A stretch of DNA of 64,000 nt from assembly GCA_018648805.1 (NCBI GenBank), contig JABGQM010000021.1:1-64000 (forward strand), read 5' to 3'. The notes beneath the pieces were generated by a model. The model ran no database searches and was not told the origin of the DNA. It saw only the letters and a list, made by a program, of their open reading frames with translations. Made by a program: the position numbers and the translations under genes. Of the stretch, positions 43,637-52,851 are shown in pieces. The stretch is from Verrucomicrobiota bacterium. Its GTDB lineage: Bacteria; Verrucomicrobiota; Kiritimatiellia; UBA8416; JABMPJ01. Each line of letters opens with the position of its first letter. Positions within the stretch are counted from its first letter, which is position 1.

Positions 43637-44929
43637 ATGAAAGAAATTGGATTGGGGCTTCTGGGCTTTGGTACCGTGGGTGCCGGAGTGGTGCGGGGTT
43701 TGCAGGATAATGGGGCGCTGATCGGTAGTCGATTGGGTGTGAAGCCGGTGTTGCGCCGCATTGCGGATCTGGACATCGCATCGGACCGCGGCGTGACGGT
43801 GGATGCGTCGATCCTGACGACGGATGCTCAGGCTGTGATCGATGATCCGGCTGTGGACGTGGTGATCGAACTGGTCGGCGGCACGGGCGTGGCGAAGGAC
43901 TTCGTGCTCCGCGCGTTGGCGCAGGGCAAGCCGGTCGTCACGGCCAACAAGGCACTGCTGGCCGATCACGGGGCTGAGATCTTTGCGATGGCCCGTGAGA
44001 AGCAGACGGATATCTATTTTGGCGCCAGTGTCGGCGGCGGTATTCCTATTGTAAGGGCGCTGCGTGAAGGCCTCTCGGCCAACCGGATCGAGAGCATCCA
44101 CGGCATTCTGAACGGGACCTGCAACTATATCCTGACCGAGATGGAGCGCAACGGGGTGGCGTTTGATGACTGTCTGGCGGATGCGCAGGCCAAGGGCTAC
44201 GCCGAAGCGGAACCGAGCCTGGATATTGATGGATTTGATACGGCCCACAAGGCGGTGATTCTGGCGTCGCTGGCGTATGGCGGAACGGTGCCTATGGAGG
44301 CGGTTTTCGTGGAGGGGATCCGCGGTCTGTCGGCCCTGGATATTGGCTATGCGCGTGATCTGGGCTACCGGGTGAAGCTGCTGGCGGTGATCCGTTCGGA
44401 AGCCGGTGCCGTCGAAATTCGCGTGCATCCTTCGCTGGTGCCGATGGATAGCATGCTGGGGTCGGTCAGCGGGGTGTTCAACGCCGTGCTGGTGAATGGC
44501 GATATGACCGGTGATACGCTCTATTACGGACGCGGGGCCGGGGCGGACCCGACCGCGAGTACGGTCCTGGGTGATGTGCTGGACGTGGTGCGCAACCTGG
44601 AATCGGGTGCGGCGCACCGTATCCCGGCCATCCCGGAATCGGGTGACGCGATCCAGCTCCGGCCTATGCCGGAGATCACGACACGCTACTACCTGCGGCT
44701 CTGCCTTAAGGATGAGCCGGGCGTGCTGTCGATGATTACGCATATCCTGGGGCGGCACCAGATCAGCCTGGCGTCGGCCCTGCAGAAGGAGGCGCCCGAA
44801 GACAACCATGTGCCGGTGGTCTTTATGACGCACGCGGCCAAGGAAGCAGAAGTGAATGCGGCCCTGGAAGAGATTGCGGCATTGGAGTGTGTGGCGCGCG
44901 AGCCCGTGCGCCTGCGGATTGAGGGATAG
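43637..44929 (+). CDS. hom: Homoserine dehydrogenase
   Basis: 430 residues, the usual length of the ACT-containing form. Reduces aspartate semialdehyde to homoserine on the way to threonine, isoleucine and methionine. The N-terminal Rossmann motif GFGTVGAGV, the central ASVGGGIPIV and NGTCNYIL blocks and the EPSLDIDGFDTAHKA signature are intact. The C-terminal ACT domain (about 350-430) suggests feedback inhibition by threonine. It starts a run of related amino-acid genes in the same direction; a large palindromic repeat separates it from aspartate kinase. Confidence 0.96.
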   Translation: MKEIGLGLLGFGTVGAGVVRGLQDNGALIGSRLGVKPVLRRIADLDIASDRGVTVDASILTTDAQAVIDDPAVDVVIELVGGTGVAKDFVLRALAQGKPVVTANKALLADHGAEIFAMAREKQTDIYFGASVGGGIPIVRALREGLSANRIESIHGILNGTCNYILTEMERNGVAFDDCLADAQAKGYAEAEPSLDIDGFDTAHKAVILASLAYGGTVPMEAVFVEGIRGLSALDIGYARDLGYRVKLLAVIRSEAGAVEIRVHPSLVPMDSMLGSVSGVFNAVLVNGDMTGDTLYYGRGAGADPTASTVLGDVLDVVRNLESGAAHRIPAIPESGDAIQLRPMPEITTRYYLRLCLKDEPGVLSMITHILGRHQISLASALQKEAPEDNHVPVVFMTHAAKEAEVNAALEEIAALECVAREPVRLRIEG

Positions 44930-44940
44930 GGGGGGGATTC

Positions 44941-45040
44941 TTAACCACGGAAGACACGGAAACCACGGAAGGGAAGTGGATGGGGCCTATCCATCACGTT
45001 TCGAATCCCCTTCCGTGTCTTCCGTGCTTTCCGTGGTTAA
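44941..45040. repeat. Large intergenic palindrome of CACGGAA units (hom-lysC gap)
   Basis: The left arm repeats TTAACCACGGAA, GACACGGAA and ACCACGGAA (44941-44971). The right arm (45007-45040) is its near-complement, ending CCGTGGTTAA. The centre contains a second dyad, GTGGATGG...ATCCATCAC. It could fold into a long RNA hairpin or be a non-autonomous repeat. Similar CCACGGA-type repeats occur in other environmental bacteria. Confidence 0.85.
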
Positions 45041-45097
45041 CGTTCCCTTGTGATGGCGGTTCTGGTAGGTATGTGTAACGTGTTGATCAGGGTGTAG

Positions 45098-46456
45098 ATG
45101 ATGAAGGTTTGCAAATTTGGTGGAAGTTCATTGGCGGATGCGGGGCAGGTCGCGAAGGTATGCGATATCGTCATGTCGGATCCGGACCGTCGGTTGGTCG
45201 TGGTTTCGGCGCCCGGTAAGCGGCACAAGCAGGATATCAAGGTCACCGATCTGTTGATCGCCTGTGCCAATGCCCGGCTCGATGGTAAGCCGACCGCTGA
45301 CGCGCTTGAGGCCGTGGTGGCACGCTACCGCGCGATCCAGGAGGAGCTGGGTGTTGACCCGGCTGTGATCGATACGATCCGCGAAAATCTGTTCGAAACA
45401 CTGGGTGGGAACATCGAGCACCGTGAACGTTTTATGGACGCAATGAAGGCGGCCGGCGAGGACAACTCGGCGCGGCTGGTGGCGGCGGAGCTGCAGCGGC
45501 GCGGCGAGACGGCGCGTTACCAGAACCCCGGCGAGGCCGGCCTGCTCCTGAGCGGCGAATATGGTAATGCCCGCCTCCTGCACGAGTCGTACGACAACCT
45601 GGCGCGGCTGCGTGAGGCCGATGGCATCACGGTGTTTCCCGGGTTCTTCGGCTACACGCGCGAGGGTGAGGTGGTGACCTTTCCCCGCGGCGGCTCCGAT
45701 ATCACCGGCTCGATCCTCGCGGCCGCCGTCAAGGCGGAGCTCTATGAGAACTTCACCGATGTGGACTCTGTCTGTGCGGTGGATCCCGATCTGGCGTCGG
45801 ACGTACAGCCCATCACTGAGATCACCTATCGCGAAATGCGCGAGCTTTCGTATGCCGGATTCGGGGTGTTGCATGATGAAGCCATCATCCCGGCCGTGCA
45901 CGCGGGTATCCCGATTCGTATCTGCAATACGAATCGACCGGAGCTGCCGGGCACACTGATCATGTCTGAGCGCGAAGTGACGCACGGCACGGTGGTGGGT
46001 ATTGCCGGTTCATCCGGGTTCTGCACGGTGTTTGCGAGCAAGTATCTAATGAACCGCGAGGTCGGGTTCGGGCGACGCTTCCTGCAGTTTTTTGAGGAGG
46101 AGGGGTTGTCGTTCGAGCACATGCCCTCCGGCGTGGATAACATCTCGATTATCCTGCGCGAAGAGGAGCTGGACGAGTCCACCGAAGCGCGCATCGTGGC
46201 CCATATCAGGGACGAGCTGGGGGCCGACAGCGTGAGCGTTGAGCATGGGCTCGCCCTGGTGATGATCGTGGGTGAGGGCATGCGCTACACGGTGGGCGTG
46301 TCGCGTCGTGCCACGGCGGCCCTGTCCAAAGCCGATGTGAACATCGAAATGATTAACCAGGGCTCCTCTGAGATCAGTATTATGTTCGGCGTCAAGGAGG
46401 CCGATCGCACGTCCGCCATGCGGGCGCTGTATAACGAGTTTTTTGAGCAAGGGTAG
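45098..46456 (+). CDS. lysC: Aspartate kinase
   Basis: 452 residues. Phosphorylates aspartate, the first step of the lysine, threonine and methionine pathway. KFGGSSLADA at the N-terminus and PGFFGYTREGEVVTFPRGGSDITGS in the kinase core are diagnostic (the latter spans about residues 186-210). Two C-terminal ACT domains (about 310-450) with VGIAGSSGF and ALSKADVNIEMINQGSSEISI indicate allosteric control. Two consecutive ATGs make the exact first residue uncertain. Adjacent to homoserine dehydrogenase, with which it would share the pathway. Confidence 0.95.
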   Translation: MMKVCKFGGSSLADAGQVAKVCDIVMSDPDRRLVVVSAPGKRHKQDIKVTDLLIACANARLDGKPTADALEAVVARYRAIQEELGVDPAVIDTIRENLFETLGGNIEHRERFMDAMKAAGEDNSARLVAAELQRRGETARYQNPGEAGLLLSGEYGNARLLHESYDNLARLREADGITVFPGFFGYTREGEVVTFPRGGSDITGSILAAAVKAELYENFTDVDSVCAVDPDLASDVQPITEITYREMRELSYAGFGVLHDEAIIPAVHAGIPIRICNTNRPELPGTLIMSEREVTHGTVVGIAGSSGFCTVFASKYLMNREVGFGRRFLQFFEEEGLSFEHMPSGVDNISIILREEELDESTEARIVAHIRDELGADSVSVEHGLALVMIVGEGMRYTVGVSRRATAALSKADVNIEMINQGSSEISIMFGVKEADRTSAMRALYNEFFEQG

Positions 46457-46458
46457 TG

Positions 46459-46526
46459 TTCACCATGAAGGACGTGAAGTGAATGAAGGGGATTCTCCTT
46501 CAGGTCCTTCATGATCTTCATGGTGA
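46459..46526. repeat. Palindromic ATGAAG-unit repeat (lysC-cimA gap)
   Basis: TTCACCATGAAGGACGTGAAG on the left is matched by CTTCATGATCTTCATGGTGA on the right, giving a 68-base hairpin. It belongs to the same family as 48178-48279 and 59575-59684. Confidence 0.85.
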
Positions 46527-46566
46527 GCGCTCCTGTTGTCTGGGTATATCCGGGTCAGGAAGGTGA

Positions 46567-48165
46567 ATGATGAGCAAGAAAATAGCACTGTATGACACGA
46601 CGCTACGCGACGGCGCGCAGGCGGAGGGGGTCTCGTTTTCGGGCGGCGGCAAGCTGAAGCTGGTGCGGCGGCTGGACGCCTTCGGGGTAGACTACATCGA
46701 GGGCGGCTACGCAGGCTCGAATGAAAAAGACATGGCGTTTTTCGCGGCCCTTCAAAAGGAGGAGCTCTCGCATGCGCGCATCGCGGCATTCGGCAGCACG
46801 CGCCGGGCACGTGTACGGGTGCAGGATGACCCCTTTGTTCCCAGTCTGATCAAGGCCGGTACGCCGGTCTGCACCATCTTCGGCAAAACATGGAAGCTCC
46901 ATGTTAAGGATGTGCTGCGCACCACGCTCAAAGAGAATGTGGCGATGATCGCGGACACGGTGGGTTATCTCAAGGACCATGACCGCGAGGTGTTCTTCGA
47001 TGCTGAGCATTTCTTCGACGGCTATAAGGATGATCCGGACTACGCGATACGCTGCCTCGAAGCGGCCGTAGCTGCCGGGGCCGATGGCGTCGTGCTGTGC
47101 GACACCAATGGGGGGACACTGCCGCATGAGGTCCACGCGATCACGCTCGCAGTGGGTGCGGCCGTCAAGGCCACGCTCGGGATCCATACGCACAACGATA
47201 GCGGAACGGCCGTGGCCAACGCCATTGAGGCTGTGCGTGCCGGGGCGACGCAAGTGCAGGGCACGATAAACGGCTATGGTGAGCGCTGTGGCAATGCCAA
47301 CCTGGTGACGCTCGTGCCAGCTCTACAGCTTAAAATGAAACGGCGCTGTGTGCGCAACAGTCAGATGAAGACGCTCAAAGAGCTGTCTCTTTTTGTGGAC
47401 GATCTGGTCAATTTGAGCCCGAACCAGCGTGCCCCCTTCGTGGGCGGGAGTGCCTTCAGCCATAAAGGCGGCTCGCATGTCAACGCAGTGCGTAAGAACC
47501 CGGCCACGTTTGAGCATATCGAGCCGGAGGAAGTCGGCAATGAGCGCAAGATATTGGTGTCCGAACTCTCGGGCGGCAGCAACGTGCTGCTCAAGGCCAT
47601 AGAGTTGGGCGCCGGTCATGAACAGTCGCCGGAAGATACGCGCGAGGTGCTGAGGGCGCTCAAGGATCTGGAGAGCAAGGGCTATGCGTTTGAAGCGGCG
47701 GATGCGTCGTTCAGGATGCTGATCCAGAAGGTCCTCAAAGAACACAAGGCCTTCTTCGAGCTGGAAGGCTTTCGGGTTATCGTTGAGAAGCGCGGCAAGG
47801 ATGCGCCCAGTGTGTCGGAGGCCACGATCAAGGTGCGGGTCAACGGCGAGATCGAGCAGACCGTGGCCGAAGGCGATGGTCCGGTCAATGCGCTGGATGG
47901 CGCCTTGCGCAAGGCCTTGATGCGTTTCTATCCGCAGATCGCCAACGTGGCCCTGACCGATTTCCGGGTCCGTATCCTGGATCCGCAGGAGGCAACCGCC
48001 GCCATCACGCGCGTCTTGATCGAGTCGAGCGACGGCGAGGAGAGCTGGGGCACGGTCGGCGTGTCTGAGAATATCATCGAAGCGGCCTGGGAGGCCCTGA
48101 TCGACAGTGTTGAGTACAAACTCTTCCGTGAAGAAGAGAAAAAGAAGCGGCGCAAGCGCAAGTAA
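46567..48165 (+). CDS. cimA: Citramalate synthase
   Basis: 532 residues, matching the family length of about 520-540. Condenses pyruvate and acetyl-CoA to (R)-citramalate, the threonine-independent route to isoleucine. LYDTTLRDGAQAEGVSFS and the metal-binding HTHNDSGTAVANA are HMGL-like aldolase motifs. The Ser/Gly at GAQAEG and the EGGYAGSN segment fit citramalate rather than isopropylmalate synthase. The C-terminal LeuA-type regulatory domain (about 400-520) is present. AGGAAGGTGA precedes the start; ATG46570 is an equally possible first codon. Confidence 0.93.
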   Translation: MMSKKIALYDTTLRDGAQAEGVSFSGGGKLKLVRRLDAFGVDYIEGGYAGSNEKDMAFFAALQKEELSHARIAAFGSTRRARVRVQDDPFVPSLIKAGTPVCTIFGKTWKLHVKDVLRTTLKENVAMIADTVGYLKDHDREVFFDAEHFFDGYKDDPDYAIRCLEAAVAAGADGVVLCDTNGGTLPHEVHAITLAVGAAVKATLGIHTHNDSGTAVANAIEAVRAGATQVQGTINGYGERCGNANLVTLVPALQLKMKRRCVRNSQMKTLKELSLFVDDLVNLSPNQRAPFVGGSAFSHKGGSHVNAVRKNPATFEHIEPEEVGNERKILVSELSGGSNVLLKAIELGAGHEQSPEDTREVLRALKDLESKGYAFEAADASFRMLIQKVLKEHKAFFELEGFRVIVEKRGKDAPSVSEATIKVRVNGEIEQTVAEGDGPVNALDGALRKALMRFYPQIANVALTDFRVRILDPQEATAAITRVLIESSDGEESWGTVGVSENIIEAAWEALIDSVEYKLFREEEKKKRRKRK

Positions 48166-48177
48166 GCGCGAAGCAAT

Positions 48178-48279
48178 CTCACCATGAAGGGCATGAAGAT
48201 CATGAAGAGGGAGGGGCTGCTGGCGCGGTCGGCGTGGCCCAAGGCAATCCTTCATTCCCTTCATGTACTTCATGGTGAG
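48178..48279. repeat. Palindromic ATGAAG-unit repeat (cimA-valS gap)
   Basis: CTCACCATGAAG (from 48178) and CTTCATGGTGAG (to 48279) form perfect 12-bp ends, with further ATGAAG/CTTCAT units inside and a GC-rich centre. It is the longest-armed member of the family in the window. Confidence 0.88.
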
Positions 48280-48300
48280 AAGAAATGACGAATTGAGATT

Positions 48301-51033
48301 ATGGAAAAGAACTACGATACACACCGGATTGAGGATAAGTGGTACCAGACCTGGATGGCGACGGGTGCCTTTCACAGCGATCATACGCAGGCCGGCGAGC
48401 CCTATTGCGTGATGATTCCGCCCCCGAATGTCACCGGCATTCTGCATATGGGGCACGCACTCAACATTTCGATCCAGGATATCCTGGTGCGCTGGCGGCG
48501 CATGGAAGGCCGCAACGTGATCTGGGTACCGGGTACTGACCATGCCGGCATAGCCACGCAGAACGTGGTCGAGCGCGCCCTGAAAAAGGAGGGCAAAACC
48601 CGCGACGACCTCGGCCGGGATGCCTTTATCGAGCGCGTCTGGCAGTGGCGTGAGGAGTATGGCGGCACGATCGTGCGTCAGCTCAAGAAGTTGGGCGCCT
48701 CGTGTGACTGGGAGCGTGAACGCTTCACCATGGATGAAGGTCTCAGCGACTCCGTCTCGGAGGTTTTTGTGCGGCTCTACGAGAAGGGGCTGATCTACCG
48801 TGGCAATCGCATCATCAACTGGTGTCCGCGCTGCCATACGGCTCTCTCGGATGAAGAGAGCGAGCACCAGGATAGCGTCGGCAAGCTCTATCACCTGCGT
48901 TACCCGGTGCGTGGTGGCGCCGAGGGGGAGCATGTGGTGGTGGCGACGACCCGCCCGGAGACACTCCTTGGCGATACGGCCGTGGCGGTTCATCCGGAAG
49001 ATGAGCGCTACGCCGATCTGAATCAGAAAGCGATCATTCTGCCTATCCTCGATCGCGAGCTGCGCGTGATCCATGACGACTACGTCGACCCGAAATTCGG
49101 GACCGGCATCGTCAAGGTGACTCCCGCGCACGACCCCAACGACTTCGATATGGGGCAGCGTCACGACCTCGAGCAGATCAATGTCATGAATGGCGACGGC
49201 AGCATGAATGAGGCCGCCGGCCCGTACGCCGGCATGGACCGCTTTGCCTGCCGCAAGCAGATCCTGGTCGATCTCGAGGCCCGCGGCCTGATCGAGAAGA
49301 TCGATGAACATCACCACGCCGTGGGCCACTGCTACCGCTGTGATACCGTGGTCGAGCCGCGTCTCTCACCGCAGTGGTTTGTCAATATGAAGCCCCTGGC
49401 CGAACCGGCCCTGGCCGCCGTGCAGAACGGCGATATCACGTTTGTGCCGGCGCGCTGGACCAAGGTCTACATGGAGTGGATGGAGAACATCCGTGACTGG
49501 TGCATTTCGCGCCAGATCTGGTGGGGCCATCGTATCCCGGTCTTCACCTGTACGGCCTGCCAGCATGAGTGGGCCGCCAAGGGGCGTCCCGAGGTCTGTC
49601 CCACGTGCGGCGCCGGAGAGGTCACGCAGGATGAAGACGTTCTCGATACCTGGTTCTCCTCGTGGCTGTGGCCGTTCAGTACACTCGGCTGGCCCGAGCA
49701 GAAGCCCGACCTGGCCCATTTCTACCCGACGCATGACCTCGTGACCGCCTCGGAGATTATCTTCTTCTGGGTGGCGCGCATGATTATGGCCGGGTATGAG
49801 TTCATGGATGGGGTCCCGTTCGATACGGTCTACATCCATGGTACCGTGCGTGACGATGCCGGCAAGAAGATGAGCAAGAGCCTGGGCAATGCGCTTGATC
49901 CGCTGGATGTCATTAAGGACTTCAGTGCCGATGCGCTGCGTTTCAGCCTGATCATGCTGACCGCCACGGGGCAGGATGTCTACATCTCGAAAGAGAAGTT
50001 CGAGCTGGGCCGCAACTTCGGCACCAAGATCTGGAACGCGGCTCGTTTCATCCGGATGCAGAGTCCCTCTTTGGCGGACGACTCGGATGCGACCGACACC
50101 GACGGCGAGGTCGAGCAGCGCGACGTGGTGGGGCTGCCCGTGCTGGATACAGCACTCCTGACGGCGGATGACCGTCACATCCTGGGCAAGCTGGACGAGG
50201 CCGTGCAGCAGTGCAGTGCCGCTCTCGGCAAGTACCGCTTCAACGATGCGGCGCATGTGATCTACGAGTTCCTGTGGCACCAATACTGTGACTGGTATCT
50301 TGAGTATGCCAAGAGCACGCTCAACGGCGATGATCCCGCACGGCGTGACCAGGTGCTGACGATCATGCACTACGCGCTCGGAACGGCCCTGCGTCTGCTG
50401 CATCCGATCATGCCCTTCCTGACCGAAGAGCTGTGGCATGCGATGGGCTATTCGACGACGACCGATACCGAAGATCCGGCCGGCTTCATCATGAAGGCGC
50501 CGTGGCCTCAGCCGCTTGATGATGCCCAGCGTGCGGCCTGGGGGCTGGACGCTGCGACGATCGAGTATGTCGAGAACAAGCATGAGCTGATTCGGCTGGG
50601 CCGCACCCTGCGTGCCGATTTCGGGGTCGTCCCGAACAAGCCGATCGACTACATTGTGAAGCCGCATGATGCGGCGGCGGCTGGACACCTCGAAGAGGAC
50701 CGCGCCTCGGTGGCGGCGCTGCTCAAGGCCGAAACATTGAGCGTGGATGCCGATTTTGCGCCGCCCGAGGCGATGCCCTCGAGCGTAGGGCACCTGGGGA
50801 CACTCTACATGCCGCTGGCCGGTCTGCTGGATGTCGAGGCCGAGACGAAGCGGTTGGGCGGTCAGCTGGAGAAGGTGGTCAAGGGCATCGACCAGATTGA
50901 GCGCAAGCTCGGCAATACCGAGTTCGTGACCCGTGCGCCTGAGGCCGTTGTGACGCAGCAGCGCGAGAATCAGAAAGCGCTCATGGAGAAACGCGACAAG
51001 ATTGAGCGGTTGATGGAAACGATTAAGGGGTAG
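48301..51033 (+). CDS. valS: Valyl-tRNA synthetase
   Basis: 910 residues. Charges tRNA-Val and edits mischarged threonine. Class I signature PPPNVTGILHMGHALN (HIGH motif) lies near 40-55, and KKMSKSLGN (KMSKS) near 521. The editing domain occupies about 190-340 (TTRPETLLGDTAVAVH), a CxxC pair region is near 420-435, the anticodon-binding domain follows, and a C-terminal coiled-coil arm ends the protein (EAETKRLGGQLEKVVKGIDQ). Complete. It closes the series of branched-chain and aspartate-family genes. Confidence 0.97.
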   Translation: MEKNYDTHRIEDKWYQTWMATGAFHSDHTQAGEPYCVMIPPPNVTGILHMGHALNISIQDILVRWRRMEGRNVIWVPGTDHAGIATQNVVERALKKEGKTRDDLGRDAFIERVWQWREEYGGTIVRQLKKLGASCDWERERFTMDEGLSDSVSEVFVRLYEKGLIYRGNRIINWCPRCHTALSDEESEHQDSVGKLYHLRYPVRGGAEGEHVVVATTRPETLLGDTAVAVHPEDERYADLNQKAIILPILDRELRVIHDDYVDPKFGTGIVKVTPAHDPNDFDMGQRHDLEQINVMNGDGSMNEAAGPYAGMDRFACRKQILVDLEARGLIEKIDEHHHAVGHCYRCDTVVEPRLSPQWFVNMKPLAEPALAAVQNGDITFVPARWTKVYMEWMENIRDWCISRQIWWGHRIPVFTCTACQHEWAAKGRPEVCPTCGAGEVTQDEDVLDTWFSSWLWPFSTLGWPEQKPDLAHFYPTHDLVTASEIIFFWVARMIMAGYEFMDGVPFDTVYIHGTVRDDAGKKMSKSLGNALDPLDVIKDFSADALRFSLIMLTATGQDVYISKEKFELGRNFGTKIWNAARFIRMQSPSLADDSDATDTDGEVEQRDVVGLPVLDTALLTADDRHILGKLDEAVQQCSAALGKYRFNDAAHVIYEFLWHQYCDWYLEYAKSTLNGDDPARRDQVLTIMHYALGTALRLLHPIMPFLTEELWHAMGYSTTTDTEDPAGFIMKAPWPQPLDDAQRAAWGLDAATIEYVENKHELIRLGRTLRADFGVVPNKPIDYIVKPHDAAAAGHLEEDRASVAALLKAETLSVDADFAPPEAMPSSVGHLGTLYMPLAGLLDVEAETKRLGGQLEKVVKGIDQIERKLGNTEFVTRAPEAVVTQQRENQKALMEKRDKIERLMETIKG

Positions 51034-51041
51034 GGGCGGAG

Positions 51042-51116
51042 GCCGGAGGCCCCTCCGTCGCCCTTCGGGCTATGGAGGGCAAGCGGAGGTCGGAAGTCGG
51101 AAGTCGGAGGGGGATG
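51042..51116. repeat. Short G-rich degenerate tandem tract before the Lrp gene
   Basis: GGAGGCCGGAGGCCCCTCC near the left and GGTCGGAAGTCGGAAGTCGG near the right flank a small CCCTTCGGGC hairpin. The tract replaces the large palindromes seen in the neighbouring gaps and also supplies the G-rich ribosome-binding region of the next gene. Confidence 0.55.
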
Positions 51117-51118
51117 GT

Positions 51119-51598
51119 ATGGATAAGTTGCTTAAGTTGTTGAAAGAGAATGCCTTGGAGACTCCGGAGAACTTGGCGCGGATGCTCGATACCTCTGTCG
51201 AGGACGTCAAGGCACGTATTGCCGCGTATGAGCAGAACGGCATTATCTGTGGCTATCGTGCCGTGGTGAACGAGGATCAGCTCGATATCGAGAAGGTCAG
51301 TGCGGTCATCGAGGTCAAGATCACGCCCGAGCGGGGTGGGGGCTATGACCGTATGGCGACGCGTATATCGCGCTTCGCACAGGTGGATTCGCTCTACCTG
51401 ATGTCCGGAACCTACGACCTGCTGGTCTTTATCTCGGGGCGCACGCTGCAGGAGGTCGCCACGTTCGTCAATGAACAGCTCGCCACGATCGAGGGTGTGC
51501 GGTCGACGACGACCCATTTCACGTTGAAGACCTACAAGGACCAAGGGGTCCTGATGAAGATCGAGGATGATCATGAACGACTCCCGGTTACCCCGTGA
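51119..51598 (+). CDS. Lrp/AsnC-family transcriptional regulator
   Basis: 159 residues. An N-terminal winged helix (LLKENALETPENLARMLDTSVEDVKARIAAYEQNGII) and a C-terminal RAM/ACT-like ligand domain (about 65-150) with YLMSGTYDLLVFISG. Likely binds an amino acid and controls amino-acid metabolism. It overlaps the downstream aminotransferase, so it probably controls or senses that reaction. Confidence 0.9.
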   Translation: MDKLLKLLKENALETPENLARMLDTSVEDVKARIAAYEQNGIICGYRAVVNEDQLDIEKVSAVIEVKITPERGGGYDRMATRISRFAQVDSLYLMSGTYDLLVFISGRTLQEVATFVNEQLATIEGVRSTTTHFTLKTYKDQGVLMKIEDDHERLPVTP

Positions 51599-52754
51599 TT
51601 TCGTTGCGAAGCACGTGAGCGGGCTGCCCCGCTCAGGTATACGTGACTTCTTCGGGATGGTTAGCACGCGTGAGGGCGTGATCAGTCTCAGTATCGGCGA
51701 GCCCGATTTCGTGACGCCCTGGCATATTCGCGAGGCGGCGATCTATGCCCTTGAGCATGGGGCCACGTCTTATACCTCCAATCTCGGGTTGTTGCGTCTG
51801 CGTCGCGCCATTGGCGACTACGCCCGGCGATCGTATGGCCTGACCTATTCTCCGCAGGACGAGGTCCTGATCACGGTCGGGGTCAGCGAAGCGCTCGACC
51901 TGGCCATCCGTGCCGTGGTCGAGCCCGGTGATGAGGTGATCTACCATGAGCCCTGTTACGTATCGTACTCCCCGGTGATCAAGCTGGCTTTCGGTACCCC
52001 GGTCGGCGTGTCGACGCAACGTGCGCACGGTTTTCGGCTCCGCCCGCAGGATCTCGCCGCGGTCATTACACCGAAGTCGAAAGTGCTCCTTCTGAATTTC
52101 CCGACCAACCCGACCGGGGCCGTCCTGACGCGCGCCGATCTGGATGGCATCGCCGCGCTAGCCCGTGAGCATGACCTGCTCGTGATTTCAGACGAGGTCT
52201 ATTCCGAGCTGACCTACGATGCCGAGCGGGTCAGCATTGCCGCCCTACCGGGCATGCGCGAGCGGACCATCTTCCTCAACGGACTCTCCAAGGCCTGGGC
52301 CATGACCGGGTTCCGTATGGGATTTGCCTGCGCGCCCCCGCCGCTGATCGAAGCCATGATGAAAATTCACCAGTATTCCATGCTGTGTGCCCCGATTCTG
52401 AGCCAGGAGGCCTCGGTGGAGGCCCTGCGCAATGGTGATGCCGATGTGGCCGAGATGCGTGAGGCCTACAATGACCGCCGCCACTACATTCACACGGCCC
52501 TCAACGCGATGGGACTGCCCTGTCATTTGCCGGGGGGAGCCTTCTATGTATTTCCCTATATTGGCGGCACGGGAATGAGCTCACACGACTTTTCGATGCG
52601 CCTGCTGGAGGAGGAAAACGTGGCCTGCGTGCCCGGTACGGCGTTCGGTCCTTCCGGCGAAGGTTACCTGCGCTGTTCCTATGCGACCGCCATGGATGAA
52701 ATCAAGGAGGCCATGGTCCGAATGCAGCGCTTTATGGGGCGACTTTCGGCCTGA
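51573..52754 (+). CDS. PLP-dependent aminotransferase (class I/II)
   Basis: About 393 residues from the ATG at 51573, with GAGG seven bases upstream; an in-frame ATG at 51567 is possible. The fold-type I motifs are present: SIGEPDFVTPWHIREAA, NFPTNPTGAV, SDEVYSELTYD and the lysine motif NGLSKAWAMTGFRMGFAC, which carries the PLP Lys. The C-terminal PGTAFGPSGEGYLRCSYA binds substrate carboxylate. It is likely an aspartate/aromatic-type or LL-DAP-type aminotransferase; substrate cannot be fixed from sequence. Overlap with the Lrp gene shows cotranscription. Confidence 0.92.
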   Translation: MNDSRLPRDFVAKHVSGLPRSGIRDFFGMVSTREGVISLSIGEPDFVTPWHIREAAIYALEHGATSYTSNLGLLRLRRAIGDYARRSYGLTYSPQDEVLITVGVSEALDLAIRAVVEPGDEVIYHEPCYVSYSPVIKLAFGTPVGVSTQRAHGFRLRPQDLAAVITPKSKVLLLNFPTNPTGAVLTRADLDGIAALAREHDLLVISDEVYSELTYDAERVSIAALPGMRERTIFLNGLSKAWAMTGFRMGFACAPPPLIEAMMKIHQYSMLCAPILSQEASVEALRNGDADVAEMREAYNDRRHYIHTALNAMGLPCHLPGGAFYVFPYIGGTGMSSHDFSMRLLEEENVACVPGTAFGPSGEGYLRCSYATAMDEIKEAMVRMQRFMGRLSA

Positions 52755-52772
52755 GCAGCCAGCGGAATCGGG

Positions 52773-52801
52773 TTGACGCGGGGGGTGGGCCTACCTATAG
52801 T
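52773..52801 (+). promoter_or_regulatory. Strong sigma-70-like promoter for the secretin operon
   Basis: TTGACG (52773-52778), a 17-base spacer and TATAGT (52796-52801) sit about 50 bases upstream of the GspC-like gene. Five of six -35 bases and five of six -10 bases match consensus. Confidence 0.7.
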
Positions 52802-52851
52802 CGGGTGACCCTTCTCACTGCGGAGTCACTTAGCCGAGGAATGTCCAGTCT

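Noticed and set aside
47323..49329. Long minus-strand open frame opposite cimA and valS
   Set aside because: Both plus-strand genes are complete with clear family motifs; the antisense product is His/Arg-rich and unfamiliar.
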